Shown: positions 1-9,322, counted from the stretch's first letter. The stretch: DNA of 64,000 nucleotides from Clostridiales bacterium (GCA_016281915.1 JAEEJO010000032.1:1-64000), one strand, 5' to 3'. The notes: generated from the letters alone by a model not told the origin. A program made the numbers and translations.

Positions 1-317
1 CCCGCAAGACTCAAAATCCATGCAGTAACCGTTGTCCCGATGTTCGCACCCATGATAACATTGATCGACTGCCGCAGCGTCATTAGCCCTGAATTGACAA
101 AACCGACGACCATAACTGTCGTTGCTGAAGAGCTTTGGATAACCGCTGTCACACCAAGCCCCGTGGCAAGCCCCGCAAATCTGTTTGTCGTCAGCCTGCC
201 AAGAAGCACTTTCAGCCCGTTGCCTGCGCGACGTTCCAGTGCGTGACCCATAAACGTCATTCCGAACAGGAACAGACAAAGACCTCCGATCAGATTCAAA
301 ACGTCAGAAAAACTCAT
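1..317 (-). CDS. Na+/phosphate cotransporter family protein (N-terminal part)
   Basis: Partial gene that runs off the left edge of the window; about 105 N-terminal residues are visible. Likely imports phosphate with sodium through the cytoplasmic membrane. The translation opens with a hydrophobic segment (NLIGGLCLFLFGMTFMG), followed by VIQSSSATTVMVVG and IMGANIGTTVTAW. The QSSSATT and GANIGTT motifs are the hallmark repeats of the Na/Pi-cotransporter II family (NptA/YjbB type). The ATG at 317 follows a GCGGAGA ribosome site. The gene lies downstream of a PhoP/PhoR-type pair and a HAD phosphatase on the same strand, which fits phosphate uptake. Substrate is inferred from family and context. 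Confidence 0.9.
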   Translation of the reverse strand, partial: MSFSDVLNLIGGLCLFLFGMTFMGHALERRAGNGLKVLLGRLTTNRFAGLATGLGVTAVIQSSSATTVMVVGFVNSGLMTLRQSINVIMGANIGTTVTAWILSLA

Positions 318-438
318 ATAAATGTCTCCGCTTGTTGATATCTCAAAAAATAGGGTAAAGGCTCAACGTTAAATTTTCTATCGGTACTTCGTAAAATTCC
401 CGAAAAACAGAAACCGCGCCTCCTGCCTCTGCCGGTAA

Positions 439-1233
439 TTACGCCTTATTTGAATTTGCTATCTTCACGATATCCCCGACACCGTCAAGGATGATGTTCG
501 GACGGTATGCAAACCGTTTGAGCGTTTCGTTTGAGGAAATGCCCGAGAGTACTAATATCGTGGTCATTCCGCTTTCAAGTCCCGAAATAATATCGGTATC
601 CATTCTGTCGCCGATCATAACTGCTTCGGCGCTGTGACAGCCCAGCATGTTCAGCCCGGTCCGCATCATCAGCGGATTTGGCTTTCCGCAAAAATACGCT
701 TTTTGTCCTGTTGCCATTTCGATCGGTGAAATCAACGAACCGCATGCGGGAGCGATCCCGTTTTCGATCGGTCCCGATATATCTGTGTTTGCACCGATCA
801 GTTTTGCGCCTGCCAATACGAGATTCGTGGCGCGTGTCAGTGACTCCAGCGAATAAGAATTGCTTTCTCCCACAATTACATAATCGGGATTCACGTCGTT
901 CATAGTGACGCCGACGTCATATAAAGCGTTTATTAATGCAGACGCACCGATCACGTAGGCGGAACATCCCGGCGCCTGATCTTTGATGAACGCTGCTGTG
1001 GCAAGCGCGCTGGTATAAAAATGTTCTTCCGATACCTCAAGCCCCATTCTTGCGAGCTTTTGCTTTAATTCCCTTGGCGTATACCCGCTGTTGTTTGTTA
1101 AGAACAAAAAGTCTTTTTTGTTGGATTTGAGCCATTCCAGAAATTCATTGACTCCCGGAAGAACGCGGTTTCCGTGATATATCACACCGTCCATATCACA
1201 AATAAATCCTTTTTTTTCGTTAAAATCGATCAT
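439..1233 (-). CDS. HAD-IIA family sugar/nucleotide phosphatase (NagD-like)
   Basis: Cytoplasmic haloacid-dehalogenase superfamily hydrolase of about 264 residues. Motif I is CDMDGVIYHGN (nucleophile Asp), motif II LFLTNNSGYTP is typical of subclass IIA (NagD, AraL, p-nitrophenylphosphatase), and motifs III/IV are CGKPNPLMMR and MIGDRMDTDIISG. The exact substrate cannot be read from sequence; relatives remove phosphate from nucleotides or sugars. The longer frame upstream would overlap the kinase gene, and the start MIDFNEKKG at 1233 is four bases beyond the kinase stop, so I chose it. Last gene before the Na/Pi transporter in the phosphate block. Confidence 0.9.
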   Translation of the reverse strand: MIDFNEKKGFICDMDGVIYHGNRVLPGVNEFLEWLKSNKKDFLFLTNNSGYTPRELKQKLARMGLEVSEEHFYTSALATAAFIKDQAPGCSAYVIGASALINALYDVGVTMNDVNPDYVIVGESNSYSLESLTRATNLVLAGAKLIGANTDISGPIENGIAPACGSLISPIEMATGQKAYFCGKPNPLMMRTGLNMLGCHSAEAVMIGDRMDTDIISGLESGMTTILVLSGISSNETLKRFAYRPNIILDGVGDIVKIANSNKA

Positions 1234-1237
1234 AATA

Positions 1238-2614
1238 CTACTCTGCGTCCTCCTCTGTGAGCTTGTTTTGAGGCCTGTTAGGTAAAGTAACAACGAATTC
1301 CGTGCCTTTTCCTGCCTCGCTGCTGATACTTATCCTGCCGCCGTGAATCATAACCGCATGTTTGACTATCGACAGTCCCAGCCCGGTGCCGCCGACTTCC
1401 TTGCTGTGACTTCTGTCAACACGGTAAAAACGTTCGAACACTCTGTCCTGACATTCTTCCGGGATACCTACTCCCGTATCACTGACAGTAAGTACTGTAT
1501 CGTTTTTTTGCGGACGGACTTCAACGCTTACTTTTCCGCCGGCGTGATTGTATTTGATCGCATTGTCGCACAGATTATACACAATACTGTAAAGGGTCTG
1601 AGGAATGCCTTTGAGCGGCGCATCCGTTCCCTCTACGCTGACGGTCACGTTCATAACCGTGGCAGCGGCGTCCAGACTGTCAACGGCGTTTTCGGCGATC
1701 CTGAGAAGGTTGCAATCCTCCCACTTCATTTCGGCGTCGCCGTTGTCAAGCTTCGTAAGCTCTATAATATCTTCAACTAATTTTGTCATGCGCGAGGATT
1801 CGCTGCGGATCTTGCCTGCAAACGGTCTTATATCCTCTTCCTTTACCATGCCGTTTTCGATCAGCTCTGCGTAACCGGAAATTGCATGAAGCGGCGTTTT
1901 CAGCTCGTGCGAAACGTTTGCGGTGAACTCCTGGCGGATCAGCGCGGTTTTTTCAATCTGTTCCTGGTCGCTTTTCAGCTGGTTTTGCTGCGCTGCAATG
2001 TGTCTCAGCAGCGGCTCGACCTCCTGATAATTGTCTTTGCCGTAATACTGCTCCGGCTTATTAAGGTCGATATCGTTTATCGGCTTTACTATCTTTTTTG
2101 CGATATACGATGCAAGCACAAAAGTAAGAATAAGCGCGATCAGAATAACCACGGAGATCGGCTGTGCAAATCCGAGAATAAGCGCCCATACTGCCACCTG
2201 CACAATAGAAAGCCTGACGACAGATCCGTCAGGGAGCCGCTTTGCCGCATACAGCTGCTTGTCTGAAAGAGTGCTGGAGTAACGCGTCGATTCTCCGTAT
2301 CCTTCCTCAAGCGCCTTCCTGACTTCCTCTCGTTCCATGTGGTTTTCCATTGTAGCGGTATCTGCTTCGTTGTCATAAAGAACGCTTCCGTCCGCTCCTA
2401 TCCAGGTGATACGGTATCCTTCGGTATTCAGACTGTCAAAATAGTTCATTCCGGCGTTCGCTACGCCCTGCGCGGCAAGTTCCGTTTCGTTTTTGAGCTG
2501 ACTTTTCTGAAGTCCCGTAAAATATTCGTAGGAAATGCCCATTATGAAAACGAGAGAAGCGAGAAATACCGATGACGCAACGATCCATATACCTTTGAAA
2601 ATTTTGCCGCTCAT
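1238..2614 (-). CDS. phoR: Sensor histidine kinase, PhoR-like
   Basis: Membrane histidine kinase of 458 residues, partner of the response regulator directly upstream (ATGA overlap, 2611-2614). A first transmembrane helix lies at residues 8-28, an extracytoplasmic sensor follows to about 135, and a second helix spans about 140-170. The H-box is NVSHELKTP with the phospho-accepting His at 236. The ATPase domain shows NLCDNAIKYN (N box), DTGVGIP (G1) and GGTGLGLSIVKH (G2). No HAMP domain is obvious. The PhoR assignment rests on architecture, the neighbouring Na/Pi transporter and the Pho-box-like repeats upstream; other stimuli are possible. Confidence 0.85.
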   Translation of the reverse strand: MSGKIFKGIWIVASSVFLASLVFIMGISYEYFTGLQKSQLKNETELAAQGVANAGMNYFDSLNTEGYRITWIGADGSVLYDNEADTATMENHMEREEVRKALEEGYGESTRYSSTLSDKQLYAAKRLPDGSVVRLSIVQVAVWALILGFAQPISVVILIALILTFVLASYIAKKIVKPINDIDLNKPEQYYGKDNYQEVEPLLRHIAAQQNQLKSDQEQIEKTALIRQEFTANVSHELKTPLHAISGYAELIENGMVKEEDIRPFAGKIRSESSRMTKLVEDIIELTKLDNGDAEMKWEDCNLLRIAENAVDSLDAAATVMNVTVSVEGTDAPLKGIPQTLYSIVYNLCDNAIKYNHAGGKVSVEVRPQKNDTVLTVSDTGVGIPEECQDRVFERFYRVDRSHSKEVGGTGLGLSIVKHAVMIHGGRISISSEAGKGTEFVVTLPNRPQNKLTEEDAE

Positions 2615-3282
2615 TTAGTTTCCTCCATTCTGTAACCTACCCCGCGTACTGTTTCGATCAGGTCCCCCGCTTCGGCAAGCTTTGTTCTGAGCGTGCCAAT
2701 ATGAACGTCTACCGTCCTTGTCTCTCCCGTAAAATCCGTTCCCCAAATGGCAGAAAGCAGTATTTCCCTTGTAAAAACCTGACCGGGGTTTCCCATAAAC
2801 AATCTCAATATCTCATACTCTTTCAACGTCAGAGATACGGGCGTTCCGTTTACTGCAACGGTGTGCCTGCCTTCATCAAGAGTGATCCCGCCGTATGAAA
2901 TTACCGTTGCCTGCTTGGGCACCGTTCGTCTTAAAACAGCTTTGATACGGGAGACCATTTCCATCATGCCAAACGGTTTTGCAAGATAATCGTCCGCCCC
3001 GCAATCAAGCCCGATGACCTTATCGTTTTCACTGCCCTTTGCCGTAGCCATGATAACGGGAATATCTGCCGTTACGGGGGAAGAGCGCAGCTTTTTCAGG
3101 ATTATCAGTCCGTCTTCGCCCGGCAGCATAACGTCCAGCAGGATCAGTTCCGGCTTTTTTGCTTTCATTGCAGACCAGAAATCCACGCTGTTTTCAAACC
3201 CCTGCGCTTCAAAGCCCGAAGCCTTCAGCGTGTAAATCACCAGATCGCGGATGCTGCTCTCGTCTTCCACATAATAGATCAT
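2611..3282 (-). CDS. phoP: OmpR-family response regulator, PhoP/PhoB-like
   Basis: DNA-binding response regulator of 223 residues. The receiver domain has the acidic pair EDE near residue 6, the phospho-acceptor Asp50 in LILLDVMLPGEDG and Lys in YLAKPF. The C-terminal winged helix contains LTLKEYEILRLF, RTVDVHIGTLRTKL and VRGVGYRME, as in PhoB and PhoP. A strong AGGAGG site precedes the ATG at 3282. It overlaps the kinase gene by four bases, so the two are translationally coupled. TGTAAA/TTTACA repeats upstream suggest autoregulation. Assignment to phosphate control is inferred from context. Confidence 0.88.
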   Translation of the reverse strand: MIYYVEDESSIRDLVIYTLKASGFEAQGFENSVDFWSAMKAKKPELILLDVMLPGEDGLIILKKLRSSPVTADIPVIMATAKGSENDKVIGLDCGADDYLAKPFGMMEMVSRIKAVLRRTVPKQATVISYGGITLDEGRHTVAVNGTPVSLTLKEYEILRLFMGNPGQVFTREILLSAIWGTDFTGETRTVDVHIGTLRTKLAEAGDLIETVRGVGYRMEETK

Positions 3283-3313
3283 AAAGGAAACCTCCTGTGC
3301 TTTTCTTCTTTGG

Positions 3314-3375
3314 ATTATAAATGATCAATGTAAATCCTGTCATCAGTGTTTTGTAAAAATGCTGTAAAATGTAAA
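3314..3375 (-). promoter_or_regulatory. Candidate promoter with Pho-box-like repeats before phoP
   Basis: On the minus strand TATAAT (3319-3314) sits 18 bases after ATGACA (3343-3338). Upstream are repeated TTTACA units (plus-strand TGTAAA at 3352, 3363 and 3370, and another at 3329). The 3352 and 3363 copies are 11 bases apart, the period of PhoP boxes in Gram-positive bacteria. The position just upstream of the -35 fits an activator site. Confidence 0.5.
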
Positions 3376-3433
3376 TCGGCAGCAGCCGTTTCTTATCATA
3401 AAGCATAAAAGGGCGTGTTTTTGTCGGCAGAAA

Positions 3434-3457
3434 GCGGCGGAGATATCTCTCCGCCGC
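3434..3457. terminator. Strong hairpin, possible terminator
   Basis: A perfect 10-bp stem GCGGCGGAGA/TCTCCGCCGC with a four-base loop. In the minus direction it is followed only by TTTCTG, so it is a weak classical terminator. It lies 10 bases beyond the stop of the doubtful small gene at 3467-3703. Confidence 0.45.
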
Positions 3458-3466
3458 CAGATACCT

Positions 3467-3703
3467 TTATGTGAAGACCGCATAATGCTTCATGAACCGT
3501 GCTTCCCGACTCCTGATATCATATCTGTCTATCCACAGGCTCCACAGCACGTTTTTGCGATCCGGACAGGTATAGAGTCTCTTTCCCCGAATGCCAAAAC
3601 ATGCTTTTGTCGTCTTGCAGCCTGCTTCAAAGACCTTTTCTCGATATAAATTTACTTTTCGGAACGTGTTTTCCCAAAAGACTTGTTTCTGCAATTTGAT
3701 CAT
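3467..3703 (-). CDS. Doubtful 78-residue hypothetical protein
   Basis: An open frame of 78 codons fills most of the 500-base gap between phoP and glnN. The product is basic and aromatic-rich (segments YTCPDRKNVLWSLW and RFMKHYAVFT) and matches no family I recognise. For it: its stop lies 10 bases before a strong hairpin at 3434-3457. Against it: there is no ribosome binding site before the ATG at 3703 and its start falls inside the terminator tract of glnN. It may be a decayed gene or chance. The rest of this gap holds only the hairpin and the phoP promoter. Confidence 0.2.
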   Translation of the reverse strand: MIKLQKQVFWENTFRKVNLYREKVFEAGCKTTKACFGIRGKRLYTCPDRKNVLWSLWIDRYDIRSREARFMKHYAVFT

Positions 3704-3716
3704 TCAGGCTTAGCAG

Positions 3717-3757
3717 AAAAATCAAAAGGGAGGCTGCTTCCGTATAAAGCGCCTCCC
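3717..3757 (-). terminator. Intrinsic terminator of glnN
   Basis: Stem GGGAGGC/GCCTCCC (3728-3734 with 3751-3757). Reading the minus strand it is followed by TTTTGATTTTT. It lies 37 bases beyond the glnN stop. The plus side also has a T-rich tract, so it may work in both directions. Confidence 0.8.
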
Positions 3758-3793
3758 TTCACTTTTTTAATTTTTATATTCGGTATTAACGGT

Positions 3794-5878
3794 TTACACG
3801 CTGAAAAGCAGTTCCTCGTATGTGGGGTAAGGCAGATATTCCGTTCCGAGAATCGTTTCGGCTTCATCGGCAGATCTTCTGAGCGTTTCCATTGCGGGAA
3901 GAACGCTGTCTTTATAGCAGAACGAGAGTTCTTTTTTGTCCGTGATGTTTTTTGCCGCGAAGACTGCATTTTCCAGATATTCCGTTTCGTCGTATATATC
4001 CTTGCAGAGCTTTGAAAGCTTTAAAAGGACCGTTTTTTCGGGCTCGGGCAAAATTCCTATTTTTTCCTGCTTTATTTCAACGAGTTTTGCAAGATGCTCT
4101 TCATATTTAAGTATGGACGGTATGATATCCTTTTTTGTCATGTCTATCATCGTCAGCGCTTCTATCGAAACGGTGTGACAGTAATGATCGTAAAGAATTT
4201 CAAGACGGGAGAATATCTCTTCTTTCGTGAAAATTCTGTGCTTTGTGAAAAGCTCGACGTTTTTGTCTTCAATATACCTTTCAAGCGCCTCAGGCGTTGT
4301 TTTTATATTAAGAAGGCCGCGCTTTTCCGCTTCCTTTACCCACGCGTCGTTATAGCCGTTGCCGTTGAAAATTATCCGTTTATGTTCGCGGATGGTTTTT
4401 CTTATAAGCGAGTTGAGCTCTGAGGTGAAATCTTTTGCGTTTTCGAGAACGTCCGCAAACTGTTCGAGCTGTTCGGCAATGATCGTGTTAAGAATGATGT
4501 TCGGTCCTGCGATCGAAAGGGACGAGCCGAGCATTCTGAATTCGAATTTATTGCCCGTGAACGCAAAAGGCGACGTTCTGTTTCTGTCCGTGGTGTCTTT
4601 CGGGAAATGCGGCAGAACGTGAACGCCTATCTCCATATCCGCGTTTTCTTTGTTGCTGTATCTGCTGCCGCTGTCTATCGCCTCGAGAATATCCGTAAGC
4701 TCATCGCCCAGGAATATGGATATTATCGCCGGAGGCGCTTCGTTTGAACCGAGTCTGTGGTCATTTCCCGCCGATGCGATGGAAAGTCTCAGAAGATCCT
4801 GATATTCGTCTACCGCTTTTATAACGGAGCATAAAAACAGCAGGAACTGTGCGTTTTCGTGCGGAGATTTGCCCGGTTCAAGCAGGTTGACGCCCGTATC
4901 GGTCGCGATGGACCAGTTGTTGTGCTTGCCGCTTCCGTTTACGCCCGCGAACGGCTTTTCATGAAGAAGACACTTCATTCCGTGCCGTTCGGCAACGTTT
5001 TTGAGTATCTCCATGGTTATCTGGTTATGGTCAGTGGCTGTGTTGGTATCGGTGAATATCGGCGCTATCTCGTGCTGCGCAGGCGCCGCTTCGTTATGCT
5101 CGGTTTTTGCCAGAACGCCGAGCTTCCAGAGCTCTTCGTCAAGCTCTTTCATAAATTCCGCCACTCTGGGACGTATTGCGCCGAAATAGTGGTCGTTCAT
5201 TTCCTGTCCCTTCGGCGGTCTTGCACCGAAAAGAGTTCTGCCGGTAAACACAAGGTCTTTACGCTTGTTGAAAAGATCTTTGTCTACAAGAAAATATTCC
5301 TGTTCCGCGCCTACGGTGGTAATGACCCTGTTTGCCGTCGTGTTGCCGAAAAGACGCAGTATGCGCATTGCCTGGGTATTGAGAAGCTCCATCGAGCGCA
5401 GAAGCGGCGTCTTTTTATCGAGCGCGTGTCCGCCATAGGAATAAAACGCTGTGGGTATGCAGAGCGTATTGTCTTTTATGAATGCGTAAGACGTGGGGTC
5501 CCATGCGGTATATCCCCTTGCCTCAAACGTTGCGCGAAGTCCGCCCGAGGGGAATGACGAAGCGTCAGATTCGCCTTTTATAAGCTCTTTGCCCGAAAAA
5601 TCCATTATTACGGTGCCGTCGCCTACGGGAGAGATAAAGCTGTCGTGCTTTTCCGCCGTAATGCCGGTCATGGGCTGGAACCAGTGCGTATAGTGTGTGG
5701 CGCCTTTCGATACCGCCCATTCCTTCATTGCGGTCGCTACGCTGTTTGCGACCGTTATATCAAGGCTTTTACCGCCTTTTACCGCTTTTTTCAATGCATT
5801 ATACGTTTCTTCGGGAAGCCTTTCACGCATCACCGCATCGTTGAATACGTAAGATCCGAAAAGTTCAGATACATTCAT
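3794..5878 (-). CDS. glnN: Glutamine synthetase type III
   Basis: Makes glutamine from glutamate, ammonia and ATP in the cytoplasm; type III enzymes are large dodecamers found in many anaerobes. The 694-residue length fits the family (about 700), far above type I (about 450-470). The N-terminal signature [16 protein letters not shown] is specific to type III. Further motifs are [10 protein letters not shown] (metal-binding glutamates), [26 protein letters not shown] (nucleotide site) and [17 protein letters not shown] (glutamate site). An in-frame GTG exists at 5887, but AAAGGTGA lies at the correct distance from the ATG at 5878. Last gene of the dnaD-glnN unit, 15 bases after its upstream neighbour, and followed by a good terminator. 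Confidence 0.96.
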   Translation of the reverse strand: MNVSELFGSYVFNDAVMRERLPEETYNALKKAVKGGKSLDITVANSVATAMKEWAVSKGATHYTHWFQPMTGITAEKHDSFISPVGDGTVIMDFSGKELIKGESDASSFPSGGLRATFEARGYTAWDPTSYAFIKDNTLCIPTAFYSYGGHALDKKTPLLRSMELLNTQAMRILRLFGNTTANRVITTVGAEQEYFLVDKDLFNKRKDLVFTGRTLFGARPPKGQEMNDHYFGAIRPRVAEFMKELDEELWKLGVLAKTEHNEAAPAQHEIAPIFTDTNTATDHNQITMEILKNVAERHGMKCLLHEKPFAGVNGSGKHNNWSIATDTGVNLLEPGKSPHENAQFLLFLCSVIKAVDEYQDLLRLSIASAGNDHRLGSNEAPPAIISIFLGDELTDILEAIDSGSRYSNKENADMEIGVHVLPHFPKDTTDRNRTSPFAFTGNKFEFRMLGSSLSIAGPNIILNTIIAEQLEQFADVLENAKDFTSELNSLIRKTIREHKRIIFNGNGYNDAWVKEAEKRGLLNIKTTPEALERYIEDKNVELFTKHRIFTKEEIFSRLEILYDHYCHTVSIEALTMIDMTKKDIIPSILKYEEHLAKLVEIKQEKIGILPEPEKTVLLKLSKLCKDIYDETEYLENAVFAAKNITDKKELSFCYKDSVLPAMETLRRSADEAETILGTEYLPYPTYEELLFSV

Positions 5879-5893
5879 ATTTATCACCTTTGA

Positions 5894-7537
5894 TTACTGA
5901 TTTTTGTCAGCAAGAATTTTATTTACTGTTTCTCTCAGATCAAGAAGCCATCTGTCGCTGTGCGGAAAAGAGTCGAAAGAGATCTTGTCTTTGAGCCCTA
6001 GATCTATAAGCGCGACCGTTCTGTCTCTTCCTATCTTCTTTTCAAGCGCCGTAAACGCTCTCAGATCCTGTATTCCGTCATAGAATACCTCCAGACGCAG
6101 AGAGCATACGGGCTTGCCGTCGTTGCCCGGATATACGATGAAAGCATCTCCGGAAGGATACGCCTCTTTTGCATCGGTAATGTAATACGGGTCTATTCTG
6201 TCATAAGAAAGAACGGAATTCCAGAAATTGTATCCCCAGTGAAGGAAGCCTCTGATTCCGAATTTGTAAAGCTGAATGCCGAGTATTCTGTTTCTCAGCG
6301 ACGGCATCGCCATAAATCTGTTCGCAGTGCCCTTATACTGTCCGCAGCAATAGTAGCACCACAGATCTTTGACGCCGTGCTCAAGAAACGGAGCGATATG
6401 GTTCGTTGCCGCAACAGGTGTTTTTACCGCGCCTGTTTCATAAAAAGTGTAGGACGACAGTGCGTCTATGATATTGAAGTCGTCGCCCGTATATTTTCTT
6501 ATAAGCGCCGACGCTGCGAGATATCTTTCGGGATTATCCCCCGAGGGCTCGTCGGAAACGTGGAAATATACAACGCTCTGCATTTCCCTTTCTTTGAAGA
6601 ACGAAACAAGAGCGGGCAGAAGCTGTGAAAGAAAACCGACGTATTCATCGCCGTATGCGTCCGTTTCCCAGCCAAATATCCGCTTTTCCTCTCCGTTTTC
6701 CCTTGCGATTATCTTCGGCGCATATGCCGCGCCCCATTGAGTGTAAAGCGGGGCAAGTTCAAAGTATCGAATGCCGTTTTCCCTTGCGGTATCGATCCAG
6801 CGGACAAGCTTTTCAAAGCCGAACGTATATCTGTCTCCGTTTTTTTCAACGTCAAGAAGCTGAACAGTCGTTCTTTCATGCTTTTCGGCCGTATCGAGTG
6901 CGGGAGTAAAAATCGGGGTGAGCACCATGTTCATTCCGCGCTCCGCCGCCGTTTTCATATAATTCCCGATCAGCTCCCAGTGCTTTTCGGAGAATGCGCC
7001 GACCCCGTATCTGTCGCAAAGACAGTCTGCATGGAACCAGTCGGTATAAATAAGGTGCTGCTCGTCAAGCTCTGCATCAAGAATCCTCAGCGTAAACAGC
7101 GCTTCGCACACAGGTTCTCCGCCGTTGCGGAGTATAACTTTTATATGATGTGTTGCGGGCATGGCGCTCGCGGCGTTTACCGATACCCATAAAACCGCAA
7201 TATGGCTGCCGCTGACGCTGAAGCCGCTTTCGGTTATGTCCTCGAGCACGTCGGGGAAAAGACCGGGTTTGTCTGAGACGATATAGTCGTCGCAGTCCTC
7301 ATAGCACGGCATCATAGACGGAACGTAACCGACCGCGCGGACAGTAACGTCGGGTATGGTGGACGCCGTTTCAACGCTCAGCCTCATCCTGCCTTTGCCG
7401 GGCAGGATATATGCGATCTGATAATTGAATATTTCGTTTTTCAGAGCCGTTGCCTCGCGATATTCCTCAAGAGACGAAAATTCGGTATCCGGCATTACTT
7501 TCACGAGTGAAGAGATGCATTTTGCAAGTATATCCAT
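5894..7537 (-). CDS. GH123-like / DUF4091-domain protein
   Basis: A 547-residue protein without a signal peptide, so probably cytoplasmic. The C-terminal part (about 330-530) matches the DUF4091 fold found in glycoside hydrolase family 123: LHWGYNFWNS, then a PSGDAFIVYPG segment and VFYDGIQDLRA. The centre holds YFHVSDEPSGDNPERY; an Asp-Glu pair at this place is the catalytic signature of GH123 beta-N-acetylgalactosaminidases, which use substrate-assisted catalysis. An N-terminal beta-rich domain is also typical. Activity on N-acetylgalactosaminides is therefore plausible but not proven, since many DUF4091 proteins are uncharacterised. It sits oddly in a unit with replication and nitrogen genes, 13 bases after rlmA. 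Confidence 0.72.
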   Translation of the reverse strand: MDILAKCISSLVKVMPDTEFSSLEEYREATALKNEIFNYQIAYILPGKGRMRLSVETASTIPDVTVRAVGYVPSMMPCYEDCDDYIVSDKPGLFPDVLEDITESGFSVSGSHIAVLWVSVNAASAMPATHHIKVILRNGGEPVCEALFTLRILDAELDEQHLIYTDWFHADCLCDRYGVGAFSEKHWELIGNYMKTAAERGMNMVLTPIFTPALDTAEKHERTTVQLLDVEKNGDRYTFGFEKLVRWIDTARENGIRYFELAPLYTQWGAAYAPKIIARENGEEKRIFGWETDAYGDEYVGFLSQLLPALVSFFKEREMQSVVYFHVSDEPSGDNPERYLAASALIRKYTGDDFNIIDALSSYTFYETGAVKTPVAATNHIAPFLEHGVKDLWCYYCCGQYKGTANRFMAMPSLRNRILGIQLYKFGIRGFLHWGYNFWNSVLSYDRIDPYYITDAKEAYPSGDAFIVYPGNDGKPVCSLRLEVFYDGIQDLRAFTALEKKIGRDRTVALIDLGLKDKISFDSFPHSDRWLLDLRETVNKILADKNQ

Positions 7538-7550
7538 ATGGTTTCTCCCG

Positions 7551-8360
7551 TTATTCTTCTCTTTTCTTTCTGTAAACGTTTATAATAAAGTCTGTTTCGG
7601 TCTCAAGGCGCGGCAGAGCCAGAGCCTTTTCGAGACTGTCTTTGGGAGTGCGGTAAAAATACGGCGTCATGGTAATGAGATCACGAAGCGATTCGTTGTC
7701 AAGAGAAAGTATTTTCGTCACTTTTTCCCCGGACACTTTTTCGAAAGCGTCCGATATCCCGGAATCTTCGTCGTTTTGTCTTGCGGATGCGTAAAGAGCG
7801 CGTTTTATTCCCATAAGGTGGTCTTTGCCAGGGAAAACGTGGATGAGAACGCCGTCGGGAGCAAGTATTCTCAGAAATTCCTTTTCGTTTACCGGCGCGA
7901 AAACGTGAATAAGTATGTTTACCGAAAGATCACTTATCGGAACAGACGATATGTTTGCGGCAAAAAACAGCGCTTTTTCAGCCTCTTTCGCCGCATATCT
8001 CAACGCTCTTTTCGACAGATCGAATCCGTAAAACGAAACCTCCGGAAACGCCGCCTGAAGGGCGTTTGTATAATATCCTTCGCCGCAGCACGCGTCTGCC
8101 GCGACGGCGCCGCTGAAAACACGGTCTTTCATCGCTTCCTTCATCGCAAAGAGAAGATGGTCATAATGCCCTTTTTCCAGAAAGCGCTTTCTTGCCGCAA
8201 TCATCACGGGATCGTCTCCCGCGGAGGCGGACCCGTTCAGTATAAGGTTCACGCTGCCCTCTTTTGACCGGTCAAAAGAATGTCCGTTTTCGCATACTGC
8301 CGTCTTCTCGCGGAAGACGAGAGGCTTTTTGCAGACCGGGCATATTACCGGAAAGCTCAT
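7551..8360 (-). CDS. 23S rRNA (guanine-N1) methyltransferase, RlmA-like
   Basis: SAM-dependent methyltransferase of 269 residues. The N-terminal zinc site CPVCKKPLVF...CENGHSFDRSKEG is the RlmA hallmark, followed by GDDPVMIAARKRFLEKGHYD, also conserved in this family, and a Rossmann SAM motif AADACCGEGYY. RlmA(I) methylates G745 and RlmA(II), known as TlrB, methylates G748 of 23S rRNA; which of the two is meant cannot be told here. RlmA(II) relatives can give macrolide tolerance. The start overlaps the helicase-loader stop by four bases, so translation is coupled. Confidence 0.85.
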   Translation of the reverse strand: MSFPVICPVCKKPLVFREKTAVCENGHSFDRSKEGSVNLILNGSASAGDDPVMIAARKRFLEKGHYDHLLFAMKEAMKDRVFSGAVAADACCGEGYYTNALQAAFPEVSFYGFDLSKRALRYAAKEAEKALFFAANISSVPISDLSVNILIHVFAPVNEKEFLRILAPDGVLIHVFPGKDHLMGIKRALYASARQNDEDSGISDAFEKVSGEKVTKILSLDNESLRDLITMTPYFYRTPKDSLEKALALPRLETETDFIINVYRKKREE

Positions 8361-9322
8361 GATCCGTGCCCGAGCTTTTTCAGTTCGCGGACGTCAACAT
8401 CCGCAAAAACCGGTGTGAGAAACTCATTCAGAAGCCTTGAAACAAGACGTTCGTGGTAAAATCCCGAGAGCTCCTGCGGACGGAAATTTGTGCTTATTAT
8501 CATTGGTCCTGAGCTGTTGAGACGTGAATTGACTACGTTATATATGACGGATTCGGAAAACTGCGTGGCAAACTCGGAACCGAGATCGTCTATTATCAGA
8601 AGATCCGAGTCAAAATACCTCTCCGTGCCTCCGCCTTTTGACGCTTTACCGAATTTTTCCGCTTCAAACTCCGATATCATATCCTGCGCGGTAACGTAGC
8701 AGACGTAAAAGCCCTGCTCTGCGCATGCTTTGCCTATCGCGCATGAAAGAAAAGTTTTTCCCGAGCCGCTTCTTCCCATAAACAGAAGATTCGGTTTCTT
8801 TTTATCGAAACTGCGCGCGTATTTTTTCGCATAGTCGAGCGTAAGCTCCATTTTTTCGCGGTCTTCGGGTCTGGTATAATATGAAAGATCGAAAGAATCG
8901 AAGGTCTTGTTTTTATAATCTGAAGAAAGACCGGAGTTTTCGAGCGTTAGGGCAGAAAGCTCTTTTTTGAAGCATTCGCAAAGCCCTTTTTCGGTATATC
9001 CCGCGTCGCCGCATTTTCTGCAGCGGGGATGAACGTCCCATGCGTCCTCTGGAAGTCCGTGCGAGGCAAGGATCTTCTTTCTTTCTTCTTGAAGCAGGAG
9101 GCTTTTTTTGCGGTAAAAGTTGAATTCATCTTCGCTTTTGCTTCCGCTGAAAGCAAAATTCATAAAACGCGACATATTGCCGCTGAGTTCTGACGCGATC
9201 TCTTTCAGTCGCGGTATTTTTTCGTAGAGGGCGGCTATCCTTCTCTCTTCGGAAACGCGGAAATCCGCGCTTTTTTCGCGAAGGACTTCATCGGTCCTTC
9301 TGAAAAGTTCACTTCTGTTCAT
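8357..9322 (-). CDS. Helicase loader, DnaC/DnaI-type AAA+ ATPase
   Basis: Loads the replicative helicase onto DNA at origins or restart sites. The 321-residue protein has an N-terminal helical part, a zinc-binding cluster CRKCGDAGYTEKGLCECF at about 101-118 as in DnaI, Walker A GRSGSGKT at 183-190 and Walker B LLIIDDLGSE. It follows the DnaD-domain gene, whose end it overlaps by 14 bases; this pairing is the usual primosome gene order in Bacillota. It could instead be named DnaC, as the two names are used for the same family. Confidence 0.9.
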   Translation of the reverse strand: MNRSELFRRTDEVLREKSADFRVSEERRIAALYEKIPRLKEIASELSGNMSRFMNFAFSGSKSEDEFNFYRKKSLLLQEERKKILASHGLPEDAWDVHPRCRKCGDAGYTEKGLCECFKKELSALTLENSGLSSDYKNKTFDSFDLSYYTRPEDREKMELTLDYAKKYARSFDKKKPNLLFMGRSGSGKTFLSCAIGKACAEQGFYVCYVTAQDMISEFEAEKFGKASKGGGTERYFDSDLLIIDDLGSEFATQFSESVIYNVVNSRLNSSGPMIISTNFRPQELSGFYHERLVSRLLNEFLTPVFADVDVRELKKLGHGS

